Counted from the stretch's first letter, positions 16,534 to 25,648 are shown. The stretch is 64,000 bases of DNA from JALZUE01 sp051251725 (GCA_051251725.1 JBPOFN010000019.1:15842-79841); one strand, 5' to 3'. Notes: generated from the letters alone by a model not told the origin. A program made the numbers and translations.

Positions 16534-17955
16534 TTATTGCTGGCCTGTCATATTTTTAGGATCTAACCGCTTCATAAGCTCAGCCTCGTTGATATCAGTA
16601 AGCGCTTTCGCAGCGGCCAATACGGTGCTATTTTCTGCGTAGGCTTTTTTTGCAATTTCTGCGCATTTATCATAACCAACCAAGTCTGTTAATGCCGTTG
16701 CCAATATTGGGTTTCTTGCCAAGTTATGTTCAATAATCTCATGGTTAACCGTCAAACCTTTAATCGCCTTATCAGCAAGCGCGGTACTCCCAGTCGTTAA
16801 CAGCTCGATACTTTGCACTAAGGTATGACCGATTAACGGTAACATGGTATTGAGCTGAAAATTGCCCGACTGCCCCGCTAAGGTAATCGTGGTGTCATTA
16901 CCTATCACCTGAGTACAGGCCATAAGTACCGCTTCGGGGATCACTGGGTTCACTTTCCCTGGCATAATACTGCTGCCTTTTTGTAATTCAGCTAACTGTA
17001 TTTCATTTAAGCCATTAAGTGGCCCACTGCTTAACCAGCGAATGTCGTTACTAATTTTACTTAAACTTACCGCTGTCATTTTTAGTATACCACTAACCGA
17101 CACCGCAATGTCTTGCGCACTAATAGCATGAAAATAATTATCCGCAGGCGTAAATAACAAACCTGTTTGAGCTGTTAAAATTCGAGTAACAACAGCGCCA
17201 AACTGAGTATGAGTATTAATGCCCGTGCCTATCGCAGTACCGCCAATCGCCAGTTTTGCAAGATTTTCTAAGCTACTTTTAAGCTGTGCATGGGCATATC
17301 GAATTTGTGCACTCCAAGCGCTAATCTCCTGCGCAAAACTGAGTGGCATAGCATCCATTAAATGGGTTCTACCGGTTTTAATGGTATTGTAATGAGCACT
17401 GGCTTTTTCATCGAGCGTGTTACTTAAGTGCGCTAATGCGGGTAACAATTCCTCCGCAATCAGTTTCGCTGCACTTAAATGAATACATGAGGGGATCACG
17501 TCATTCGAACTTTGCCCTAAATTCACATGATCATTAGCATGAACACTGAGCTGGTTATTACTGTTAAGTTTCACTAAAGCCGCAATAACTTCATTCGCGT
17601 TCATATTGGTACTGGTGCCAGAGCCGGTTTGAAAGACATCAATTGGAAACTGACCATCGTGCACCCCTGCCGCAATCTCGCGTGCTGCTATTTTAATCGC
17701 CTCGGCTTTATCTGCACTTAACAACCCTAATTCTTGGTTCGCTTCTGCACAGGCGCTTTTCAGTGTCCCTAAAGCCCATAGAAATTCCCGCGGCATTTTA
17801 AGTTTGCTAATGGTAAAATTATTGACCGCTTTGGCGGTTTCAATACCATAAAGAATATCGTGATTTTGAGCCGTTTGTTTACTCTGCTTTTTACTATTCT
17901 TTTTACCATGCTTTTTACTAGCAGCTAAACTTTCGGTGTCGTTTGCACTTGTCAT
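16534..17955 (-). CDS. class II fumarate hydratase-like protein with altered N-terminus
   Basis: Family enzymes interconvert fumarate and malate. The 473-residue protein carries GSGTSTNMNANEV, TGRTHLMDAMPL (catalytic His) and GSSIMPGKVNPVIPEA (the GK form marks fumarase rather than aspartase, although VIPE also occurs in aspartases and in mycobacterial-type FumC). The usual N-terminal segment with E-x-D-x-MG and the VPADALYG entry is missing. About 33 residues rich in Lys, Ser and Gln stand before LYGIETAKAVNNF instead. The gene is alone on this strand and convergent with the sulfatases. A second conventional fumarase elsewhere would make this an accessory paralogue. Confidence 0.85.
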   Translation of the reverse strand: MTSANDTESLAASKKHGKKNSKKQSKQTAQNHDILYGIETAKAVNNFTISKLKMPREFLWALGTLKSACAEANQELGLLSADKAEAIKIAAREIAAGVHDGQFPIDVFQTGSGTSTNMNANEVIAALVKLNSNNQLSVHANDHVNLGQSSNDVIPSCIHLSAAKLIAEELLPALAHLSNTLDEKASAHYNTIKTGRTHLMDAMPLSFAQEISAWSAQIRYAHAQLKSSLENLAKLAIGGTAIGTGINTHTQFGAVVTRILTAQTGLLFTPADNYFHAISAQDIAVSVSGILKMTAVSLSKISNDIRWLSSGPLNGLNEIQLAELQKGSSIMPGKVNPVIPEAVLMACTQVIGNDTTITLAGQSGNFQLNTMLPLIGHTLVQSIELLTTGSTALADKAIKGLTVNHEIIEHNLARNPILATALTDLVGYDKCAEIAKKAYAENSTVLAAAKALTDINEAELMKRLDPKNMTGQQ

Positions 17956-18033
17956 TGTCGGATCCTTTATCTTGCTACTAAACTATAGCAAAGCTATTAA
18001 CTACTTCCGCTAATGCCCTAATTTTATTTACAA

Positions 18034-18570
18034 CTAAAAAGCAGAATTTGGTCCTTTTAAAAATTCAATTTCTAGCGCTGTAGATTCTCGCCCGAGTATT
18101 TTATTTCTATGAGGATAACGGCCAAAACGCTCAATAATTTCTTGATGTTTTAATTCAAACTGATAGTTAGACTCAATACCATTCGCTTGATAAAGCTTAA
18201 CCGCTTGCTGATGAATCAACGCCGATTCGCTGTGCATAAATGGCATATACAAAAAACTCTTTTCAAGCGCTGATAAGGCTTGCTCGGCGCCAGCTGTGAT
18301 TGCTTCTTGCGCTAATATTAGCGCTAAAGGATCAAAAGCAAACGCGTTTGCAGTATCCCTAAACATGTTACGAGAGAATTGATCTAAAACAATAACTTCC
18401 GCTAATCGTCCATGTGCAGATGCTCGCCAGTTAAATAACTCAGCATTGGCGGCGGCTTGATGAAGTGTTGCAAAACGCTGGTGAATTAACTTATCTAAAC
18501 TTTCATCTTTTACCCACCACTGCGCAGGGGTTAATTCTTCAAACCAAAAACCCAGTACCTCTTGATACAT
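18034..18570 (-). CDS. DUF924 family protein
   Basis: A 178-residue alpha-helical protein of the DUF924/YPO-type family (TPR-like fold), beginning MYQEVLGFWFEELTPAQWWVKD and containing HGRLAEVIVLDQFSRNMFRDTANAFAFDPLAL and RFGRYPHRNKILGR. The start at 18570 is chosen because GGAG stands at proper distance; an upstream in-frame ATG at 18588 overlaps that site. Function is unknown. Confidence 0.88.
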   Translation of the reverse strand: MYQEVLGFWFEELTPAQWWVKDESLDKLIHQRFATLHQAAANAELFNWRASAHGRLAEVIVLDQFSRNMFRDTANAFAFDPLALILAQEAITAGAEQALSALEKSFLYMPFMHSESALIHQQAVKLYQANGIESNYQFELKHQEIIERFGRYPHRNKILGRESTALEIEFLKGPNSAF

Positions 18571-18594
18571 GATTATCTCCATATTCATTAGTTT

Positions 18595-18687
18595 CCGCTT
18601 CTAACTTATGACTTCCAGCTTCCAGCTTATGGCTTATCGCTTCTAGCTCTTGGCTTATCGCTTCTAGCTTCCAGCTTTCGGCTTATG
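18595..18687. repeat. degenerate short tandem repeat, CTTCTAGCTTCCAGCTTATGGC type
   Basis: The 130-base gap between the LysR and DUF924 genes is filled with imperfect units of roughly 18-21 bases. GGCTTATCGCTTCTAGCT occurs exactly at 18631-18648 and 18652-18669, a period of 21. Related pieces occur at 54845-54857 and at the right edge of the window. Confidence 0.8.
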
Positions 18688-18700
18688 CCATTAACGCCCT

Positions 18701-19552
18701 TTAAAGCGCAAGCGCTTGGCAAATTTCCGCTAACGACAAGCCATAAACCCGTTGATTAGCCGCCTTGCTCGATAATGCGATATCAATAACAGGTAAAACC
18801 GCAAAATCGCGAATATGGCGCTGTGACAGTAAACCATCAGGCACTGCTTTTTTCGACAAAACGGTGATCGCTTTTTTATTTTTCGCTAAGCTAGTTAAAA
18901 AGTGACTATTACTGGTTTGGCAGACCAAATGATAAGGAATTTGATTCTTTTCCAAACCATCAACCACAGTAGAGTTAAATTTACATGTCGGTTCAAATAA
19001 CGCCAGCTTTAATGGCCGTTCAGTCAGCTGTTCAGGATCGGCATAAACCCAAACACCTTCATCTTGATATAACAATTGTCCTTCGTCTGATGCCGGTGCG
19101 CGGGTTAAAATCGCTAAATCTAATTTCCCTTGATCTAACATTGCTCTTAATTCGCTGGAATTTTTACTGATCAAAGTCACTGACACTTCAGGCGATTGCG
19201 CTTGTAATAATTGTATTAATTTAGGCATGACCACATCGGTATAGTCATCAGGGCAACCGATCACTAATTGATCCTGATTATCGTTTTGTTGAAATTTTGA
19301 CAAGGTTTCATCATGTAAATTCAGCATCCGCCGTGCATAAGCGACCAGTTTTTTACCGTCGGTGGTTAATGCTATATTTCGGCCTTGGCGTTGAAATAAC
19401 TCACAATTAAGCTGCCCTTCTAAGCGTTTCAATTGCAGGCTAATGGTCGATTGGGTTTTATGCAATTGACCTAATGCACGGGCAATACTGCCGCAGTCAA
19501 CCACGGCAATAAAAGTACGTAATAAATCTAAATCTATATTTTGTCTGCTCAT
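18701..19552 (-). CDS. LysR-family transcriptional regulator
   Basis: A 283-residue regulator with an N-terminal winged helix-turn-helix (IDLDLLRTFIAVVDCGSIARALGQLHKTQSTISLQLKRLEGQL) and a substrate-binding-like effector domain from about residue 90. It is divergent from a glutathione transferase gene across 143 bases, which makes that gene a plausible target. The effector is unknown. Confidence 0.93.
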   Translation of the reverse strand: MSRQNIDLDLLRTFIAVVDCGSIARALGQLHKTQSTISLQLKRLEGQLNCELFQRQGRNIALTTDGKKLVAYARRMLNLHDETLSKFQQNDNQDQLVIGCPDDYTDVVMPKLIQLLQAQSPEVSVTLISKNSSELRAMLDQGKLDLAILTRAPASDEGQLLYQDEGVWVYADPEQLTERPLKLALFEPTCKFNSTVVDGLEKNQIPYHLVCQTSNSHFLTSLAKNKKAITVLSKKAVPDGLLSQRHIRDFAVLPVIDIALSSKAANQRVYGLSLAEICQALAL

Positions 19553-19695
19553 GGTTATTCTTCAGCTTCACTTATCAAAAGAGTCATTGGCTTTATTCAT
19601 ATATATCATTAAATAAATCAATTTGTTAATTCGGTCTTTTATTCATATCTTAAAGCTACTTAAACAAATTAATTACCCTAACACAAGGAATGCCA

Positions 19696-20385
19696 ATGCA
19701 ACTGATAATCGGCAATAAAAATTACTCGTCGTGGTCGTTAAGACCTTGGATCTTATTAAGCCACTACGGTATTCCCTTTAATGAAACATTAATAAAATTG
19801 TTTCAGCCAAATATGAAAGCAGCAATGAACGGCCTTTGCCCTGCAGGAAAAGTTCCTGCGCTCATTGATGATAGCTTAAGCTTTAGCAAAAAACGCGTAC
19901 ATGTTTGGGATACATTAGCCATTTGTGAATATATCAATGACACTTATTTAGCTGGCAAAGGCTGGCCAAGTGAATTATCAGAAAAAGCAACGGCGCGGGC
20001 AATCGCCAATGAAATGCACTCAGGATTTTTTGGCGTTCGTAGCGAGCTGCCAATGAATATTAGGCGACCACTTGAAGTTGTCGCTAATGATGATTTATCT
20101 GCCGAAGCGGTTAAAGATGTCGAGCGCATCTGTGATATTTGGTATCAAGCACTAACGCAAAAAACCAATAAAGCAGCGCCATTTTTATTTGGTGATTTTA
20201 GCATTGCTGATGCTATGTATTTTCCAATAGTGAGCCGTTTTAATACTTATGGCATAACCATTCCTGCAGATAAGAAGTTGGTTGTCGCTGCCTATATGCA
20301 AGCAATGTTAAGCTTACCTGCTTTTAAAAAATGGACTGATGAGGCTTTATTAGAAATAGAAGTGATTGACGAAGATGAGCGCTAA
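19696..20385 (+). CDS. glutathione S-transferase family protein
   Basis: A 229-residue cytosolic GST-fold protein. The N-terminal thioredoxin-like domain has NYSSWSLRPWILLSHYGI with the catalytic-type serines and CPAGKVPALIDD with the cis-proline; a helical C-terminal domain follows (FGDFSIADAMYFPIVSRF). The ATG at 19696 is preferred over that at 19690 because AAGGA ends six bases before it. The substrate is unknown. It is divergent from the LysR gene. Confidence 0.9.
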   Translation: MQLIIGNKNYSSWSLRPWILLSHYGIPFNETLIKLFQPNMKAAMNGLCPAGKVPALIDDSLSFSKKRVHVWDTLAICEYINDTYLAGKGWPSELSEKATARAIANEMHSGFFGVRSELPMNIRRPLEVVANDDLSAEAVKDVERICDIWYQALTQKTNKAAPFLFGDFSIADAMYFPIVSRFNTYGITIPADKKLVVAAYMQAMLSLPAFKKWTDEALLEIEVIDEDER

Positions 20386-20572
20386 GCGTTTAAGCTTTGT
20401 TTATACTTAAAACCTTAATTAAACTGCCTAAAATAAAAATCAATGGCTAAGCTGAGTTTGCCATTGATTCAATGTACTCAATGAAAAATATCTTAGTGGC
20501 CTAATGTCATACCAATAAAACCAAATAATTATAGTTAAAAATCAAGATAAAACATTGTCAAAAAAAGAGTAT

Positions 20573-20863
20573 TTAAGAAATATCTGTCATTTCATTTAAA
20601 CTAAAGTCGTCAACAGCTCCTTCAGTTTCAGCCATATACTCTTGTAAATGTTGCCCGGCCATATGTGCTTGCCATAATTCACGTGATTGCCAGTTTTCAT
20701 AAAACATAAAATGCGCAGGATTGTCGTTATCTTGATGTAAATCGTAGTTAATACAACCGGCTTCTGCTCGAGTAATAGTAATAAGTTTTAACAGCGCTGA
20801 TTTTACTAAAGCAATTTGGTCAGCTTTGGCTGTAATATTGGCAACTATGGTTAATTGCGTCAT
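20573..20863 (-). CDS. antibiotic biosynthesis monooxygenase (ABM/YgiN-like) domain protein
   Basis: A 96-residue single ABM domain: TIVANITAKADQIALVKSALLKLI, then GCINYDLHQDNDNPAHFMFYENWQS and a helix before MAGQHLQEYM. Family members are dimeric and include quinol monooxygenase YgiN. It follows a quinone-oxidoreductase-like gene by 120 bases in the same orientation, so both may act on quinones or reactive carbonyls; that is inference. Confidence 0.88.
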   Translation of the reverse strand: MTQLTIVANITAKADQIALVKSALLKLITITRAEAGCINYDLHQDNDNPAHFMFYENWQSRELWQAHMAGQHLQEYMAETEGAVDDFSLNEMTDIS

Positions 20864-20983
20864 GGTTATTTCCTTTTAAATTAAGTTTATTGTTAACCAC
20901 ACCACTTGAATAATCGCCGCTGCTGACAGTATTAATTTTTCAGCAACGGCGCTTTCACGGCATATAGTCAAGTTTTGATTAAG

Positions 20984-22009
20984 CTAAAAACCTTCTAATA
21001 CTATCTTACCTATTGATTTACCTGACTCTAATTCGGTATGTGCCGCTTTTAAATTTGCGGCGTTAATTAGCCCTAAATTTTTACCAATCGTGGTTTGAAT
21101 AAAACCTTGGTCTACTAATTCTGCCATTCGGGTTAATAAGTGATGTTGCTCTTGCATATCACTGGCATTAAATAACGAGCGCGCAAACATAAATTCAATA
21201 TGCAGCGATAAACTCTTAGGTTTCATGTTCATGACATTGATGGTTTGTGGATCATCAATCATGGCAATTTTGCCAAACGGTTTTAGTAATTCAATATAAG
21301 TATCAAAATAACTATCGGTACTATTTAAGCTAGCGACATGGCTTATTTGGCCAATGCCTAAGGCTTCAATTTGCGCTTTTAATGGCTTGCTATGATCAAC
21401 CACATGATCTGCCCCTAAGTTTTTCACCCACTCCTGTGAACTTGCACGTGATGCCGTGGCAATAATGGTTGCGCCCGTGATTGCTTTCGCTATTTGAATT
21501 AAAATAGAGCCTACACCACCTGCTGCGCCAACCACTAAAATAACTTCATCAGAAACATTTTTACTGTCTGGACTTTGCTGCTTGATGGCTAAATGTTCAA
21601 ACAATAATTCCCAAGCTGTGATCGCTGTTAAGGGTAAAGCCGCGGCTTCAGCATTTGATAAACTTTTAGGTTTTGAGCCGACAATACGTTCGTCAACTAA
21701 CTGAAATTCAGCATTAGACCCTGAGCGGTTAAGATCGCCAGCGTAATAAACCATATCTCCCGGCTGAAACAGGCTAGCTTGTTCACCAACCGCAACAACT
21801 TCACCAACAGCATCCCAGCCAATGACTTTATAATCAGTTGTTTCCGATGCTACTTTTTTGCGAATTTTACAATCAACCGGGTTAACCGCAATCGCGCTTA
21901 CTTTCACTAATAAATCACGACCGGTTGCCATAGGTTGTGGTAACTCAATATCAACTAATGATTCATCAAAATGAATTGGTAATGAATTAATATATCCAAT
22001 GGCTTTCAT
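20984..22009 (-). CDS. zinc-type alcohol dehydrogenase / quinone oxidoreductase-like protein
   Basis: A 341-residue medium-chain dehydrogenase/reductase. The start at 22009 (MKAIGYINSLPIHFDESL) has GGAG nine bases upstream and the normal family N-terminus, so the extension to 22060 is rejected. The cofactor motif VVGAAGGVGSILIQIAK fits NADPH binding. Zinc-ligand patterns of true alcohol dehydrogenases are absent, which points to the QOR-like branch that reduces quinones or enones. It diverges from a LysR gene 171 bases away, a common regulator-target layout. Confidence 0.9.
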   Translation of the reverse strand: MKAIGYINSLPIHFDESLVDIELPQPMATGRDLLVKVSAIAVNPVDCKIRKKVASETTDYKVIGWDAVGEVVAVGEQASLFQPGDMVYYAGDLNRSGSNAEFQLVDERIVGSKPKSLSNAEAAALPLTAITAWELLFEHLAIKQQSPDSKNVSDEVILVVGAAGGVGSILIQIAKAITGATIIATASRASSQEWVKNLGADHVVDHSKPLKAQIEALGIGQISHVASLNSTDSYFDTYIELLKPFGKIAMIDDPQTINVMNMKPKSLSLHIEFMFARSLFNASDMQEQHHLLTRMAELVDQGFIQTTIGKNLGLINAANLKAAHTELESGKSIGKIVLEGF

Positions 22010-22180
22010 ATCTGTACTCCAAAACTCTATCTTTAAATATAAATGGCTAGTCAGTAACACTTTAGCTTACTGACTACTAACTAAATGGCTTATTTGCTGC
22101 ACTGGTAACAATGATACCTCTTGCTTTACTCATGATAAACACCATAATAAAAGAATCATTATCAAAAATAATTTGACAAT

Positions 22181-23116
22181 ATGTTATTGGAAGATCTACA
22201 AGTTATTATCAAAGTGGCTGAATTTAGAAGTATCACGGCTGCCGCAGCAAGTTTAGATATGCGTACCGCCACTGCTAGTGCAGCAATTAAACGGGTAGAA
22301 AAAGCCCTAGGTGCCGATTTATTTATTCGTACCACCCGCCATTTACGCCTTTCTAGTGCCGGTGAAAAATATCTGCCACAGTGTCAACAAGCCATATTAT
22401 TATTAGATAATGCCAAGCAAAGTATGAAAGACGATCTGGACATTGTTGATGGTGAATTACGTTTGGCACTGTCTTCTGATTTAGGGCGAAATATTGTCGC
22501 GCCTTGGTTAGATGAATTTATGGCAAACCACACAGGTATTAGTGTAAAAATTCATATTAGTGACAGTAATATCGACTTTTATCGTGACTCTGTCGATATT
22601 GCATTACGTTATGGTTTTCCAGATGATGCCAGTTTATATGGCTTTAAAATTTGTAATGTCCCCGGTCTACTTTGCGCTACACCTGAGTATTTACAGCAGC
22701 ACGGGACACCGAATCACCCACAAGCATTAACCACCCACAATGGTTTGTTTTATCAGTTACACGATATTATTTATGATGTTTGGACGTTCACCAATGGCGA
22801 GCACGAATATAAAATAAAAATGAACGGTAATCGCGCAGCTAACGATGGTGATTTAGTCAGACGCTGGTGTGTCGCCGGTCAAGGGCTCGCAGTTAAGTCC
22901 TGCTTAGATATGTCAAATGATTTATTAACAGGTAAAGTGGTTAATGCGCTGCCAGACTACAAAGCAAGAGATAGCGAATTATGGTTAGTTTGTCCAAGCC
23001 GGCAATCAATTACCCCCGCCGTGCGACTGTTAAGAGATTATTTACAGGCGAAATGCGCGCGCTTATTACAAGAGCTGGTTGATAAAAAAATCTTATCAAC
23101 CCAAGTGTTAAAATAA
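22181..23116 (+). CDS. LysR-family transcriptional regulator
   Basis: A 311-residue regulator with the N-terminal helix-turn-helix (EDLQVIIKVAEFRSITAAAASLDMRTATASAAIKRVEKALGADLFIRTTRHLRLS) and a LysR effector domain (GELRLALSSDLGRNIVAPWL). It is divergent from the quinone-oxidoreductase-like gene, which is the likely target. It is convergent with the CBM6 lipoprotein gene, with 19 bases between stops. Confidence 0.93.
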   Translation: MLLEDLQVIIKVAEFRSITAAAASLDMRTATASAAIKRVEKALGADLFIRTTRHLRLSSAGEKYLPQCQQAILLLDNAKQSMKDDLDIVDGELRLALSSDLGRNIVAPWLDEFMANHTGISVKIHISDSNIDFYRDSVDIALRYGFPDDASLYGFKICNVPGLLCATPEYLQQHGTPNHPQALTTHNGLFYQLHDIIYDVWTFTNGEHEYKIKMNGNRAANDGDLVRRWCVAGQGLAVKSCLDMSNDLLTGKVVNALPDYKARDSELWLVCPSRQSITPAVRLLRDYLQAKCARLLQELVDKKILSTQVLK

Positions 23117-23135
23117 ACGCGGGCTATCAATGTGT

Positions 23136-23696
23136 TTACATAAATGAGAATGACTTAACGTTAAATAACCAACCTTGGCCACCCGTAAAGACAAAAGTGA
23201 CTTGTTGTTTACCTTTAACTTTTTTAGCTAATTGGCCGTTGAAGTGCTGCCAGTTGTACCATTTATTAGTATTATTGACATTAACGCTCGCAAGTAATTC
23301 ACCTTGCTCTCCACCTAAACGCATTTCAACATTACCTCCTTTTTTAGTCTGCGTTGCCGCTTCGATCGCAATCACACTTTTTCCTTGACCAAAATCTACA
23401 TCATTAAAAGTTAATGATGCGCCATTTTTAATATAACCAACACTTTGATGGGCTTTCTCAATTTTTGCCAATTTGCTTTGGTCAAAATTTATCGCTGGCA
23501 GCTTAACGGCATTCTTTTTCATGTGATCAGAAATATTAACCCTAGCTGCTTGCACTACTTGCTTGGTTTTATTCGCCGCGGCAACTTTAGGCTTTTCGGT
23601 AGTAGCACAACCGAACAATAAAGCAGGCAGTAAAACTAAAGCAGTCGCGACAAAGATATTTTTAGTATTGTTTTTTTTATTCAATTTTTGACTCAT
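23136..23696 (-). CDS. lipoprotein with C-terminal CBM6-like domain
   Basis: A 186-residue protein with a signal sequence ending in the lipobox LFGC (C30), so it is probably anchored in a membrane facing periplasm or surface. After a Lys/Ala-rich linker, residues about 80-186 match carbohydrate-binding module family 6: VGYIKNGASLTFNDVDFG, GGNVEMRLGGEQGELLASVNV, WYNWQHFNGQL and VTFVFTGGQGWLFNVKSFSF. No catalytic domain is attached. It lies back-to-back with the GH16 gene (392-base gap), suggesting joint glycan capture. The sugar ligand is unknown. Confidence 0.82.
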   Translation of the reverse strand: MSQKLNKKNNTKNIFVATALVLLPALLFGCATTEKPKVAAANKTKQVVQAARVNISDHMKKNAVKLPAINFDQSKLAKIEKAHQSVGYIKNGASLTFNDVDFGQGKSVIAIEAATQTKKGGNVEMRLGGEQGELLASVNVNNTNKWYNWQHFNGQLAKKVKGKQQVTFVFTGGQGWLFNVKSFSFM

Positions 23697-23989
23697 TGTT
23701 TACTCTCTTATCATTAATTTTATTAAAACTTAACGCCGGTTGAAAAAACACCACTGTTAACGCTAACCTAAACAATACTAAAACTCAAATAAATAATTAT
23801 CACTAATAAAAACACCATTTTAAAAACAAAAACAGAATACGCATTTAAAAATAAGTCAAAACAAGCGCTACAACGGATCCATTATTTAGTTAATTGAACT
23901 GCGCCTTAAGGCCAGTAGAATTTAAATCCAAGCTAAAATAACCCTAATGAACTTGTAATTTTAATTTTAATTTTAAAATGTAGTATATA

Positions 23990-24010
23990 GTTAAACATAT
24001 GATGTTTGAC
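23990..24010. promoter_or_regulatory. near-perfect palindrome overlapping a -35-like element before the GH16 gene
   Basis: GTTAAACAT (23990-23998) and ATGTTTGAC (24002-24010) pair in 8 of 9 positions around a 3-base centre. A -35-like TTGACT begins at 24006, inside the right arm. This fits a repressor or activator site 79 bases before the ATG. The rest of 23697-24088 is AT-rich, with AATTTT repeated three times around 23957-23976, and contains no visible gene. Confidence 0.45.
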
Positions 24011-24088
24011 TTGTATTTATTGTTAGCATTAAACGATTAAAAACAAATAACATCTGCTTTTTAAATTCAATATCGAACTGGGACTATT

Positions 24089-25597
24089 ATGAAAAAGTTA
24101 TCGATTATCCTACCTTGGGCTATTGCACTGGCATGTACAGGCTGTGAGCAAGAATCTGAGTCAAGCACACAAGCATCAATACCTGCTAACGGGCAACCGG
24201 CTAAAAATTTAGTACCAACACAGCGATTCTTACCTTTTAGTGATCAAAATAATTCAGGCGGTTGGGTATTAAACAACTCTGTTAGTGACGAATTTGACAG
24301 CGCTGAATTAGACAGTGAAAAATGGTTTGTTGAAGGGGAAAACGGTGATTATTATATTTGGAAAGGTCGCTCGCCTTCTCAGTTTGTACCGCACAATGTT
24401 CGCCTTGAAGACGGAAAATTAAAATTAAGAACCCAATGGGAACCTGACTATGAATTCGCGAACGAAAGTTACGCTGATGGCGGTATGGGTGAAGCGCCTT
24501 ATGGCCAACTGAAAGACGGTACGCCGATGCCCGTTACTACGGCAGGTGTGTTAACCAAAAAACGTTTTTTACATGGTTATATGGAAGTAAAATCGAAAGT
24601 GGGTAACGCTGCGATAACTGGTGCCTTTTGGGCGATTGGTTACGAGCAAGAGCTTGATGTTTATGAGCTAATGGGTAACCCGAAAAATAAAAAAGGTAAT
24701 ATTAAAGAAAACAACTCGCTCGCGACTGCACATGACTGGAGTCCACCAGCGAAACGTCCAACCCAAGTTTTCCAACATGTAGAACCATTACCGTACCGAA
24801 CAGCTGATGACTTTCACGTTTATGGCGCTGAATGGGGTGTGGATTATTTAAAGCTTTTTATCGACGGCAAGCTAGTACATAGCTTTACCCAAGATGATGT
24901 CGGTATTGATTGGGTACTTAACAACCCGATGGAAATCTGGCTAGACTCTGAAATATTTCATTGGTTAGGTTATCCCGATAAAGACGAGTTACCGGTAGAT
25001 TTTGAAATAGAATATTTACGTGTTTGGCAAAAACCAACCACTAACTTATTAGCGCCGGCATTTTTTGGCTTTGAAGGCCCTAAGTTATACGAACAAAACC
25101 CAAGACCATTAACCATGTTACCTGAGCATACGGTCAATAATGACTATCAGAAATTTTGGCAAATTGAAGGTAAATCGGCTGAATATTTCAGTATCGTTAA
25201 AGGTGAATATGCAACAGGTGTTAACAGCTTAGAGTTTAGAGCGATCAGTAAATTAGAAGAAGTTGACTTTGGTACGGTTGAAGCTGTATCACCAAAAGGC
25301 GCATTAGCAATACCCGCTGGTGATTTCACAATGAAGGTTAAGGTTTGGTTAGATAAAGGCCGAGTACCTACTCAGTTTAAAGTGAAACTGAAAGATCCTG
25401 AAGAAATCATTGTGTTCGACGGCTTAGATAAATTAGAGCGCAGAAAATGGATAACACTTGAAAAACATATTTCTCGTGAGAAAGCGTCAAGTGAATCAGA
25501 CCAATTAACGATTGAAATTTCACAAGCTGATGTTGCGAAAAAACGCAATAAAGCGAAATTATTAATTGATGATATCGAGATCCACCCAGCGCAATAA
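24089..25597 (+). CDS. GH16-family glycosidase lipoprotein
   Basis: A 502-residue protein with a lipoprotein-type signal (Cys at 16 or 19). The GH16 domain covers about residues 60-315: DEFDSAELDSEKW, GVLTKKRFLHGYMEVKSKVG and the catalytic E-x-D-x-x-E as QELDVYELMG (E188 nucleophile, D190, E193 acid/base), then FHVYGAEWGVDYLKLFIDGKLV. The one-residue-bulged motif is typical of the agarase, porphyranase and carrageenase side of the family, so a red-algal galactan is the likely substrate; which one is not decided. Residues about 320-500 form a separate beta-rich C-terminal domain, possibly carbohydrate-binding. Confidence 0.88.
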   Translation: MKKLSIILPWAIALACTGCEQESESSTQASIPANGQPAKNLVPTQRFLPFSDQNNSGGWVLNNSVSDEFDSAELDSEKWFVEGENGDYYIWKGRSPSQFVPHNVRLEDGKLKLRTQWEPDYEFANESYADGGMGEAPYGQLKDGTPMPVTTAGVLTKKRFLHGYMEVKSKVGNAAITGAFWAIGYEQELDVYELMGNPKNKKGNIKENNSLATAHDWSPPAKRPTQVFQHVEPLPYRTADDFHVYGAEWGVDYLKLFIDGKLVHSFTQDDVGIDWVLNNPMEIWLDSEIFHWLGYPDKDELPVDFEIEYLRVWQKPTTNLLAPAFFGFEGPKLYEQNPRPLTMLPEHTVNNDYQKFWQIEGKSAEYFSIVKGEYATGVNSLEFRAISKLEEVDFGTVEAVSPKGALAIPAGDFTMKVKVWLDKGRVPTQFKVKLKDPEEIIVFDGLDKLERRKWITLEKHISREKASSESDQLTIEISQADVAKKRNKAKLLIDDIEIHPAQ

Positions 25598-25609
25598 CAG
25601 CTCCCTCCC

Positions 25610-25648
25610 ACTCCCCAATAAAGTTAAGTTTTATTATTGGGGAGTTTT
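25610..25648. terminator. bidirectional intrinsic terminator between GH16 and cusA
   Basis: Perfect 12-bp arms ACTCCCCAATAA / TTATTGGGGAGT with a 12-base loop, followed by a short T run. It sits 13 bases after the GH16 stop and downstream of the converging cusA gene. Confidence 0.8.

Noticed and set aside
16534..17955. Aspartate ammonia-lyase
   Set aside because: The signature loop has MPGKVN (fumarase) rather than MPAKVN, and HLMDAMP is fumarase-like; kept as fumarase-like with a caveat.
18595..18687. CRISPR array
   Set aside because: Units are short, degenerate and contiguous with no unique spacers, and no cas genes are present.
24089..25597. A specific name (beta-agarase, porphyranase or kappa-carrageenase)
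   Set aside because: The catalytic motif alone does not separate these GH16 subfamilies; only the family is claimed.
13412..25597. One contiguous polysaccharide utilisation locus from sulfatases to GH16
   Set aside because: About 7.7 kb of unrelated fumarase, LysR, GST and oxidoreductase genes on mixed strands, with no SusC/SusD-like or TonB-receptor genes, separates the two parts.
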